Source of the DNA: Acidobacteriota bacterium
GTDB lineage: Bacteria; Acidobacteriota; UBA6911; RPQK01; JADFOI01
NCBI GenBank assembly: GCA_027295745.1
Contig: JAPUKI010000077.1
Coordinates: forward strand, 1-5,039
Reading direction: 5' to 3'
Length of the DNA stretch: 5,039 bases
Made by a program: the position numbers and the translations under genes. This document shows positions 1-5,039 of the stretch, piece after piece; positions within the stretch are counted from its first letter, which is position 1, and the number at the start of each line of letters is the position of its first letter. The notes under the pieces were generated by a model that did not search any database, was not told the origin of the DNA, and saw nothing but the letters and a program-made list of their open reading frames with translations.

Positions 1-167
1 ACATGACACCTGAGAAGTCCATAGCCGATCAAGATTAACAAAATCCAGGCACCCAATTTCTTCCACACCGGATATGTCAATTGTGTCCCACAATAAGGGC
101 AATAGGTGCTCCTGTCCAGGAGTGTATAGTGACAGTTAGGACAACTTTCCAGATCCACTCGAGACAT
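1..167 (-). CDS. Small zinc-ribbon protein with a membrane segment (C-terminus outside window)
   Basis: This is the first 55 codons of a gene that starts with ATG at 167-165 and leaves the window on the left still open. Four cysteines sit as CPNC (C9, C12) and CPYCG (C23, C26). This C-x2-C...C-x2-C pattern is that of a rubredoxin-like zinc ribbon. After a short linker (YPVWKK, 32-37) comes a strongly hydrophobic stretch, about residues 38-52 (LGAWILLILIGYGLL), which reads as one transmembrane helix. The zinc ribbon would then be cytoplasmic in a plain N-in topology. The start is well fixed: the upstream kinase stop codon TAG (170-168) directly abuts this ATG, and a GGAGGAAG-like site lies upstream inside the kinase end. 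The tight junction implies cotranscription and coupled translation. Such ribbons often sit on regulatory or scaffold membrane proteins, but no function can be assigned from this fragment. Confidence 0.72.
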   Translation of the reverse strand, partial: MSRVDLESCPNCHYTLLDRSTYCPYCGTQLTYPVWKKLGAWILLILIGYGLLRCH

Positions 168-1193
168 CTAAAAAGGTTCTTCCTCCACAACTTGCACACC
201 GGATTCCGAAAAGCGGTAATCCAGAATCTCTCCTCCGCTCTCCTGGATGGCCTTCTTTACCGCCTGCTGAGAGCCTTCGCCAACCAATGTAAAAAAACAT
301 CCTCCACCCCCTGCGCCGCAAATCTTGCTGGCCAGGGCTCCTGCCCGCTGGGCTGCCTGGAAAATCCTCTCAATCTGGGGAGTTGTCACCCCTTCAGCTA
401 ATCCCTTCTGGTTTTCCCAGTCCGCGGCCAGACAGTCGGCGAACTTGTCCAGATCTTCCTCCTTGAGACTTTGGTACATGGCCAGTGCTATCTCCTTGAT
501 CTTCCCTAGCCTGAGTACTGTTGGGCCTTCGTTTTCAATGTACCTTCTCATGATGCTCCAATTACTGCTTCCGGAAAAACGTGACACGCCAGAATATCCC
601 AACAGCATCTGATCTTGCAGCTGGTTCTTCAATTTAGCTGAAAAAGTGAGCGGTTCTCGGCGAATACCTTGGATTTCGAACCACAGAGCATTGAATCCTC
701 CATAGGCCGCTGGGAAATAGTCCTGTTTGCCGGTGGGAACACGAAGGGACTGTGCCTCAATATTCGCTCCGCAATCAATCATCTGCTGTTTGTTGACAGG
801 GCGATTCTCCAACTGGACCAGAGCTGTGCTCAAACAGATCAACAGAGAAGAGGAGCCTCCTAATCCGGAACCGGGAGGAACGCTGCTGTGCGTCCGCACA
901 CTGAGCCCTTGCCTGGGCCTGTAGAACCTTAAAATACGCAAGATCAGATCAAGCGGGGCGAATTCTCCATTACTGTGCAACGCCTCCAAGTCAGGACCTT
1001 CCAGGACGAGATCCAGATCAGTGGCCTCGATGCAGATCCTCTGGTCTGATCGCGTTTCGAGTTCTACCTCAGTGCACAGGTCAATTGCAGCATTAAGAGT
1101 CAGTCCACCTCCCTCAAACAGGTAGAGAGGATAGATATCGAGGGTCGAACCGGCCAGAGTAATGCGAGTGGGTGCTCTAACTCTCAATTTCAC
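168..1193 (-). CDS. GHMP-superfamily kinase (galactokinase / mevalonate kinase / HddA-like)
   Basis: This 341-residue protein shows the three GHMP kinase motifs in order. An N-terminal substrate-binding segment, RAPTRITLAGSTLDIYPLYL, covers residues 6-25. The glycine/serine-rich ATP-binding loop PPGSGLGGSSSLL is at 106-118. The C-terminal glycine-rich motif KICGAGGGGCFF is at 290-301. GKQDYF (155-160) carries the aspartate expected near the phosphoryl-acceptor site (D158). The family moves the ATP gamma-phosphate to an alcohol or sugar hydroxyl in the cytoplasm. Overall order and length resemble the group containing D-glycero-D-manno-heptose 7-phosphate kinase (HddA) and relatives, but STLD replaces the usual GGTD and no heptose or nucleotide-sugar genes are adjacent, so the substrate is left open. 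The start is GTG at 1193-1191. It is the only start codon after an in-frame stop (the ligA stop) and places RAP at residue 6 as in relatives. No Shine-Dalgarno site precedes it. It lies 54 bases downstream of ligA and abuts the zinc-ribbon gene, so an operon is likely. Confidence 0.88.
   Translation of the reverse strand: MKLRVRAPTRITLAGSTLDIYPLYLFEGGGLTLNAAIDLCTEVELETRSDQRICIEATDLDLVLEGPDLEALHSNGEFAPLDLILRILRFYRPRQGLSVRTHSSVPPGSGLGGSSSLLICLSTALVQLENRPVNKQQMIDCGANIEAQSLRVPTGKQDYFPAAYGGFNALWFEIQGIRREPLTFSAKLKNQLQDQMLLGYSGVSRFSGSSNWSIMRRYIENEGPTVLRLGKIKEIALAMYQSLKEEDLDKFADCLAADWENQKGLAEGVTTPQIERIFQAAQRAGALASKICGAGGGGCFFTLVGEGSQQAVKKAIQESGGEILDYRFSESGVQVVEEEPF
179..186 (-). promoter_or_regulatory. 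Probable ribosome binding site for the zinc-ribbon gene
   Basis: On the minus strand this reads GGAGGAAG. It lies inside the last codons of the kinase (Val-Glu-Glu-Glu) and ends 11 bases before the ATG at 167, so the GGAGG core is about 14 bases away, slightly longer than ideal. It is the only good Shine-Dalgarno match near any start in the window. It also encodes kinase residues, so chance is possible. Confidence 0.4.
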
Positions 1194-1247
1194 AGGGCAA
1201 CAGAACGATAGATGGTTCTTTGAGAAAGTGCAATAGAAGAAACCGGC

Positions 1248-3275
1248 TCACAACTTGGATTTGGCTTGTGCCATAGTCTTCAACTCTTCTTCGCCGATCT
1301 GGGGTATGTTCAATTGCTTGGCCTTCTCCAGCTTTGATCCGGGTGACTCACCCACCACCAGAAAACCGGTCTTCGAGGATAGAGAAGAGGTCACTTTTCC
1401 GCCCTGACTTTCAATGAACTCCGTGGCCTGGGCGCGACTGAAGGTGGGCAAGCTGCCACTAATGACAAACGTTTTTCCCGCCAGGGGCCCCTCGCCCTTC
1501 AATGCCTTTTGGGCGGACTGAAAATGGATTCCGGCTTCCCTTAGCCTCTCAATCAAACCACAGTTGTCCTCTGCCATGAAGTAATTGCGGACACTGCCGG
1601 CGATTTCAGGTCCGATGCCATCGATGGACGAAATCTCATCTTCACCTGCTTCCATCAAGGGGTCGATGTCAGCAAAGTGAGCAGCCAGGAGTCCCGCAAT
1701 ACTCTCTCCCACATGGCGGATCCCTAGGGCGAAGAGAACACGGTGGAAAGGCTGTGACTTACTTTGCTCAATGCCGCTGACCAGGTTGGCAATGGACTTC
1801 TCCTTGAAGCTGGGAAGCTGAGCGACATCCTCCTCAGTGAGAAGATACAGACCCGACGGATCTTGGATCAACTTCAGCTCGAGAAGCTTTTCCAACGTCT
1901 GCGGGCCCAAGCCGCGAACGTCCATGGCCCCCTGACTGACGAAGTGCTTGAGTGCCTCCAGACCCTGGGCCGGACATTGGCGGTTGGTACAGTAGGCCAT
2001 GGCCTCTCCCGCTGCCCTGATGGCCGGCGCCTTACAAACGGGACAACGATCCGGATATCTGAATTCCCTTTCCCGATCGGTTCTTTTCTCGCGCACCGAC
2101 CCAACTACCTGAGGAATCACATCTCCTGCCCGCTTCACTACTACGACGTCTCCCTCACGAAGGTCCTTCCGTCGGATAAAGTCTTCATTGTGGAGGGTCG
2201 CTGTGCGAATGGTCACACCTCCGACCTGAACCGGTTCCAGAACCGCATAGGGATTTAATGCTCCACTGCGCCCAACGTTGATTCTGATTTCGAGAAGACG
2301 TGTCGTTGCCAGCTGCCCGGGAAACTTGTAAGAAACTGCCCAACGGGGGTCACGGCTCACCACTCCCAGGCGATCCTGATAATCGAGACGATTGACCTTT
2401 ACGACCACCCCGTCGATCTGATAATCCAGGGAGTCCCTTTTCCTTTCCCAGTCGTAACAAAACTGGACAACTTCAGCCATCGCCTCCTGATGGCGGTGGT
2501 GAGCATTCACGGGAAATCCCCATTCACGCAGCTGCTTAAGGACCTCGATCTGGGTCTTGAAGCTCATGCCTGCCACATATCCAATGGAGTAGGCAAAGAA
2601 GGCCAAAGGCCGCAAGGCGGTCATGCGAGGATCGAGTTGGCGAAGAGCTCCGGCTGCTGCATTGCGTGGGTTGGCAAAAGGGCTTTGACCCGCTTCGGCA
2701 CGTTCTTCGTTCATCCGGTTAAAGGCAGAAACAGGAAGATAAACTTCTCCCCGCACCTCAACGATTTCAGGTCTTGATACACCCTTGCGAAATTTCAGGG
2801 GAATGGCCCGAATCGTTTTCAGATTGGCGGTGACACCCTCTCCAACTAAACCATTGCCTCTTGTGGCTCCTCGTACCAAGACTCCATTCTCATAAGTCAC
2901 GGCCACGGCCACGCCGTCAATCTTTAATTCCGTTGCGAAATCCACTTCATCTGTTTCAAGAAGCTTACTGATCCGCTTGTGGAAAGCCCACAGTTCTTCT
3001 CCATTGAAGGCATTCCCCAGGCTTAACATCGGGGCATGGTGCTCCACCTTTTGGAATCTTTCCTGAGGTTCCCCGCCCACCCGTTGAGTCGGAGAGTCTG
3101 AGACGACAAGCTCCGGGTATTCCTGCTCCAAAACAACCAGTTCCCGAAACATGTGATCGTACTTCTCGTCACTAATGACGGGATCGTCCAGGACATGATA
3201 TCGGTAGTTGTGGTGCTCAAGCTTTTGCCGCAGCTGAGAGGCCCGTTGGCTGGCCCTATCGATGTCTCTGCCCAC
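1248..3275 (-). CDS. ligA: NAD+-dependent DNA ligase LigA
   Basis: LigA joins 3'-OH and 5'-phosphate ends at nicks in duplex DNA using NAD+, in replication and repair. The protein has 675 residues, the usual length, with all domains in order. Domain Ia (NAD+/NMN binding, about 1-70) has HHNYRYHVLD and ISDEKYD. The adenylation domain has the catalytic lysine K118 in ELKIDG, with E116, R139, E177, K293 (DGVVVKVN) and K317 (SYKFPG) matching known E. coli active-site residues. The OB-fold follows (about 325-400, VGRSGALNPYAVLEPV and RAGDVIPQVV), then a four-cysteine zinc finger (C411, C414, C429, C434), the helix-hairpin-helix domain (about 445-585), and a C-terminal BRCT domain (about 597-670). 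The loop after motif I reads TRGNGLVGEG where TRGDGxxGED is usual. The start is GTG at 3275-3273. It is the only start codon after the in-frame stop at 3335-3333 and gives a normal N-terminus, but no Shine-Dalgarno site precedes it. The kinase follows 54 bases downstream. Confidence 0.98.
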   Translation of the reverse strand: MGRDIDRASQRASQLRQKLEHHNYRYHVLDDPVISDEKYDHMFRELVVLEQEYPELVVSDSPTQRVGGEPQERFQKVEHHAPMLSLGNAFNGEELWAFHKRISKLLETDEVDFATELKIDGVAVAVTYENGVLVRGATRGNGLVGEGVTANLKTIRAIPLKFRKGVSRPEIVEVRGEVYLPVSAFNRMNEERAEAGQSPFANPRNAAAGALRQLDPRMTALRPLAFFAYSIGYVAGMSFKTQIEVLKQLREWGFPVNAHHRHQEAMAEVVQFCYDWERKRDSLDYQIDGVVVKVNRLDYQDRLGVVSRDPRWAVSYKFPGQLATTRLLEIRINVGRSGALNPYAVLEPVQVGGVTIRTATLHNEDFIRRKDLREGDVVVVKRAGDVIPQVVGSVREKRTDREREFRYPDRCPVCKAPAIRAAGEAMAYCTNRQCPAQGLEALKHFVSQGAMDVRGLGPQTLEKLLELKLIQDPSGLYLLTEEDVAQLPSFKEKSIANLVSGIEQSKSQPFHRVLFALGIRHVGESIAGLLAAHFADIDPLMEAGEDEISSIDGIGPEIAGSVRNYFMAEDNCGLIERLREAGIHFQSAQKALKGEGPLAGKTFVISGSLPTFSRAQATEFIESQGGKVTSSLSSKTGFLVVGESPGSKLEKAKQLNIPQIGEEELKTMAQAKSKL

Positions 3276-3282
3276 TGTAAGG

Positions 3283-3291
3283 AATATAGCA
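3283..3291 (-). promoter_or_regulatory. Candidate extended -10 promoter for ligA
   Basis: On the minus strand this reads TGCTATATT, an extended -10 (TGn) followed by a five-of-six match to TATAAT. No good -35 lies 16-18 bases further upstream, which extended -10 promoters tolerate. Transcription would be expected to start about 7 bases downstream, near 3276, right at the ligA GTG codon at 3275. That would give a leaderless or nearly leaderless message and fits the lack of a ribosome binding site. This is a prediction from the sequence only. Confidence 0.4.
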
Positions 3292-3308
3292 CAGGCGGCC
3301 TCTATCCT

Positions 3309-3336
3309 TTGCCTTGACTCCCGAATTTGGTATCAT
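3309..3336 (+). promoter_or_regulatory. Candidate promoter for the ZAS-like gene and yihY
   Basis: TTGCCT (3309-3314, four of six to TTGACA) is followed by a 16-base spacer and TATCAT (3331-3336, five of six to TATAAT), preceded by TGG (3328-3330), which makes it an extended -10. The predicted start near 3343 leaves only about 6 bases before the ATG at 3349. An overlapping alternative pairs TTGACT (3314-3319) with TATTTT (3336-3341), a weaker -10. It lies back to back with the ligA promoter in a 73-base intergenic region. Confidence 0.42.
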
Positions 3337-3348
3337 ATTTTTAGTCAT

Positions 3349-3561
3349 ATGAGTACACCGGTGATCACCAAAATCCTGTTTACAATCACCTTCCCAGCGG
3401 ACAGCCGGCGGCGCCATGTTCATCCGATGAAACTCCGCTCTCTGGCAGAACATCAGCTCCCCGATACAGAAGTAATCGACACAATTGAGCACCTTTTCGG
3501 GTGCCATCGCTGTTTCGAGGATTATCGTTACATCCGTACAGCCTGCCAGGCATCCCTCTGA
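3349..3561 (+). CDS. Small zinc-finger protein of the anti-sigma (ZAS / zf-HC2) type
   Basis: This is a 70-residue soluble protein with ATG at 3349 and TGA at 3559-3561. Its C-terminal half reads like the zf-HC2/ZAS zinc-binding domain: a first histidine (H25 in HVHP), a helix with SLAEHQLPDTEVIDT, then IEHLFGCHRCFEDY carrying H48-x3-C52-x2-C55. H-x22-H-x3-C-x2-C is the ligand pattern of anti-sigma factors that bind ECF sigma factors, and of stand-alone regulators with the same fold. There is no transmembrane helix and no sigma factor gene nearby, so the partner is unknown. The reading frame stays open upstream to an ATG at 3262, which would overlap the ligA start. ATG 3349 is preferred because a candidate promoter ends just before it and the upstream part looks like non-coding sequence. 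ATG 3427 would lose H25. The gene ends 14 bases before the yihY ATG, suggesting cotranscription. The call rests on motif recognition in a short ORF and is moderate. Confidence 0.58.
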   Translation: MSTPVITKILFTITFPADSRRRHVHPMKLRSLAEHQLPDTEVIDTIEHLFGCHRCFEDYRYIRTACQASL

Positions 3562-3575
3562 TCCCTTCGGCTCGC

Positions 3576-4484
3576 ATGCCACTGAATCCCCTAAAGCTCG
3601 ATTTGCAAGCCTTTTCCTACCTCTCAAAGAGGAGATTCTGGATCGGTGTGTGGAGGGGGATCAAGCGGGACGATTGCAAGGGAATGGCCGCCCGACTCAG
3701 TTTTTACTTCCTACTCGCCTTCTTTCCCTTCCTCATTTTTGTCAGTGCGGTCATTGGTTTTATCCCCATCGAACCCGACCTACTGAACAAGATCCTGCAG
3801 GAAATGAATCAATTTCTGCCCGAGAGAACTTACGCCTGGGTCCACGACTTCACCATCGACCTGGTTAATTCCCAGAATAGCGGAGTGGTCTCGGCGGGCA
3901 TCTTGTTGACGCTTTGGTGGGCTTCGGTGGGCTTTGCTGGAATGGTAGGGGACCTCAATCGAGCTTTGGCAATCGAAGAGACTCGCCCCTATTTAAAGAT
4001 ACGACTGCTGGCCATTGGGGTGACCATCCTGGTATCCTTTTTTGTGGTTGGCTCAGGCATTCTTCTTTTCTTCGGTGACTGGCTGATCCAGATCTCCTTG
4101 CAACACATAACCGTCGAACCTTATCCTTCATTCCAGGTTCATCTGGGTGGCATTTACTTTACCTGTCGCTGGATCTTGATTTTTGCTTTTCTCAATATCG
4201 GAATGCAGATTGTATACTCTGCCCTTCCTGCCCAACCCCTTCCCTGGAGTCTGCTATCGCCGGGTAGTGTAATCTTCAGCCTGAGCTGGATTGTGGGATC
4301 CAGCGGTTTCGCCTTCTTCGTCAATCGATTCGTCAACTACGAGTTTTATCAGCAGCTATACGGAAGCCTTGGGACTCTCATTTTATTGATGATCTGGTTG
4401 TACTTTTCCAGCTTCTTCTTGCTGCTGGGAGGTGAAATCAACTCCAAAATCTACCGCTTGCGCAATTCAGGAGTGATGGTCTAG
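3576..4484 (+). CDS. YihY/BrkB-family inner-membrane protein
   Basis: This 302-residue integral membrane protein has about six hydrophobic helices, near residues 41-62, 104-125, 142-168, 190-217, 230-250 and 262-286. Family marks include MAARLSFYFLLAFFPFLIF (37-55, matching the usual LAAALAYYTLFSLAPLL block), GDLNRALAIEETRPYLKIRLL (125-145), PGSVIFSLSWIVGSSGFAFF (229-248) and YGSLGTLILLMIWLYFSSFFLLLGGEINS (262-290). The usual P-N after the fourth helix is P-A here (YSALPAQP, 214-221). Length agrees with E. coli YihY (290). The family was once annotated as ribonuclease BN, which was wrong. BrkB was linked to serum resistance in Bordetella, and the true activity is unsettled. The frame opens with a GTG at 3501 that would add 25 residues and overlap the ZAS-like gene. 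ATG 3576 is chosen because it gives the family's normal short N-terminus and sits 14 bases after the upstream stop. Neither start has a clear Shine-Dalgarno site. Confidence 0.92.
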   Translation: MPLNPLKLDLQAFSYLSKRRFWIGVWRGIKRDDCKGMAARLSFYFLLAFFPFLIFVSAVIGFIPIEPDLLNKILQEMNQFLPERTYAWVHDFTIDLVNSQNSGVVSAGILLTLWWASVGFAGMVGDLNRALAIEETRPYLKIRLLAIGVTILVSFFVVGSGILLFFGDWLIQISLQHITVEPYPSFQVHLGGIYFTCRWILIFAFLNIGMQIVYSALPAQPLPWSLLSPGSVIFSLSWIVGSSGFAFFVNRFVNYEFYQQLYGSLGTLILLMIWLYFSSFFLLLGGEINSKIYRLRNSGVMV

Positions 4485-4524
4485 GCGGCTCGTGTCTCGA
4501 CGGCTTTGCTCGCCCAAGGAGTCT

Positions 4525-4530
4525 TATAAT
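4525..4530 (+). promoter_or_regulatory. Candidate -10 box of an hslV promoter
   Basis: A perfect TATAAT lies in the 64-base gap between yihY and hslV. The expected start, about 7 bases downstream near 4537, would leave a leader of only about 12 bases before the ATG at 4549. No convincing sigma-70 -35 is present at 16-18 bases (GGCTTT at 4502-4507 is poor) and no heat-shock sigma-32 consensus is evident. hslV may also be reached by read-through from yihY, since no terminator is visible between them. Confidence 0.35.
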
Positions 4531-4548
4531 ATACTTGAACCGGTCATT

Positions 4549-5039
4549 ATGGGAATGCTCCGTGGGACAACGATACTCTTGGTGAGGCGGGGCAAGCAGG
4601 TAGCTCTGGCGGGAGACGGTCAAGTGAGCTTGGGCGACACGGTTATCAAGAGTACTGCTAAAAAGATTCGTCGGCTTCATGATGATCAGGTCCTGGCTGG
4701 CTTTGCTGGCTCAACGGCTGATGCCTTTTCTCTTTTCGCTCGATTTGAGAGTAAGCTGGAACAATTTCAAGGGAACCTCCCCCGAGCCGCTGTAGAACTG
4801 GCTAAAGAATGGCGTACTGACAAAGTGTTACGACATCTGCAGGCCCAACTAGTGGTGAGTGACAAAAAACACTCGTTTTTAATTTCCGGAGAGGGAGACT
4901 TGATTGAGCCGGACAATGGAGTGTTAGCGATAGGATCGGGAGGACCTTATGCCCTGGCAGCAGCTCAGGCCCTTCTGAGATTCACTAAGCAATCGGCCCA
5001 AAAAATTGCCCTGGAGTCTCTGAACATTGCTGGGGAGAT
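4549..5039 (+). CDS. hslV: HslV, peptidase subunit of the HslUV (ClpQY) protease (C-terminus outside window)
   Basis: HslV forms the double-ring threonine-protease chamber that degrades substrates unfolded and fed in by the HslU ATPase in the cytoplasm. The window holds 163 codons and lacks roughly the last 14-18 residues compared with E. coli HslV. A short N-terminal propeptide (MGMLRG) is followed by TTIL. Thr7 would become the mature N-terminal nucleophile, Thr1. The expected partners are present at D23 (mature D17) in LAGDGQ and K39 (mature K33) in AKKIRRL. Other family blocks are VLAGFAGSTADAFSLF, RAAVELAKEWRTDK and AIGSGGPYALAAAQALL. Two ATGs compete: 4549 and 4555. The second gives MLRGTTIL, closer to the short propeptides of many relatives, so the true start could be 4555. 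AAGGAG at 4516-4521 is too far upstream to serve either. hslU normally follows hslV and is expected just right of the window. yihY lies 64 bases upstream on the same strand. Confidence 0.96.
   Translation, partial: MGMLRGTTILLVRRGKQVALAGDGQVSLGDTVIKSTAKKIRRLHDDQVLAGFAGSTADAFSLFARFESKLEQFQGNLPRAAVELAKEWRTDKVLRHLQAQLVVSDKKHSFLISGEGDLIEPDNGVLAIGSGGPYALAAAQALLRFTKQSAQKIALESLNIAGE

Noticed and set aside
1216..1228. Small inverted repeat (CTTT-GAG-AAAG) between ligA and the kinase as a terminator
   Set aside because: The stem is only four base pairs, AT-rich, and lacks a following U-tract, so it should not terminate transcription.
1764..2258. 164-residue plus-strand open frame
   Set aside because: It lies wholly antisense to the helix-hairpin-helix, zinc-finger and OB-fold region of ligA and shows no domain of its own, so it is a shadow frame.
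3262..3348. ATG at 3262 as the start of the ZAS-like gene
   Set aside because: It would overlap the ligA start on the opposite strand, run through both candidate promoters, and add residues with no family resemblance.
3360..3369. Perfect 10-base palindrome GGTGATCACC just inside the ZAS-like gene
   Set aside because: About five such palindromes are expected by chance in 5 kb, and there is no second copy or flanking symmetry to support an operator.
3501..3575. GTG at 3501 as the yihY start, adding 25 residues
   Set aside because: The extension overlaps the ZAS-like gene in another frame, has no ribosome binding site, and gives a longer N-terminus than the family normally has. ATG 3576 fits better.
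3256..3627. 123-residue minus-strand open frame
   Set aside because: It runs antisense to the ZAS-like gene and the yihY start, crosses the promoter region, and shows no recognisable motif.
4516..4521. AAGGAG as the hslV ribosome binding site
   Set aside because: It is 27 bases from the first ATG, beyond working distance. The only nearer start codon (TTG at 4535) is out of frame with HslV.
4492..4548. GTG at 4492 as an upstream hslV start
   Set aside because: It would add 19 residues before a propeptide that is short in this family, with no ribosome binding site, and would translate across the TATAAT box.

Overview
The window holds six protein genes in two divergent groups and almost no spare DNA. 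On the minus strand, reading right to left from about 3275, are an NAD+-dependent DNA ligase (ligA), a GHMP-superfamily small-molecule kinase, and the start of a small zinc-ribbon membrane protein that runs off the left edge. On the plus strand, reading rightwards from about 3349, are a 70-residue zinc-finger protein of the anti-sigma (ZAS / zf-HC2) type, a YihY/BrkB-family integral membrane protein, and hslV, the peptidase subunit of the HslUV protease, which runs off the right edge about 14-18 residues short of its end.

The organism is a bacterium. NAD-dependent ligase and HslV are bacterial hallmarks, and base composition looks balanced. The YihY sequence (an ETRPYLKIRLLAI stretch), the kinase (a GGGLTLNAAID N-terminal block and VPTGKQDYF) and HslV resemble, from memory, proteins of Acidobacteriota, deltaproteobacterial-type or NC10-like lineages. 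The LigA OB-fold block NPYAVLEPV is also common in Chloroflexota. I do not assign a phylum. No transposase, integrase, phage gene, CRISPR array, tRNA or rRNA is visible, so this looks like ordinary chromosomal backbone.

Layout: 1-167 zinc-ribbon protein (partial, minus); 168-1193 GHMP kinase (minus, its stop codon directly abuts the next ATG); 1194-1247 short spacer; 1248-3275 ligA (minus); 3276-3348 divergent promoter region of 73 bases; 3349-3561 ZAS-like small protein (plus); 3576-4484 yihY (plus); 4485-4548 spacer with a perfect TATAAT; 4549-5039 hslV (plus, partial).

The genes do not form one pathway. LigA seals nicks in replication and repair, HslV is the proteolytic chamber of a heat-shock protease, YihY is a conserved membrane protein of unsettled function, and the kinase probably phosphorylates a sugar or related alcohol that cannot be named here. 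Three points deserve a second look: the unannotated-looking ZAS small protein upstream of yihY, the near absence of Shine-Dalgarno sites with predicted transcription starts almost at the start codons, and substitutions in a normally conserved loop of LigA. I found no convincing new multi-gene system.
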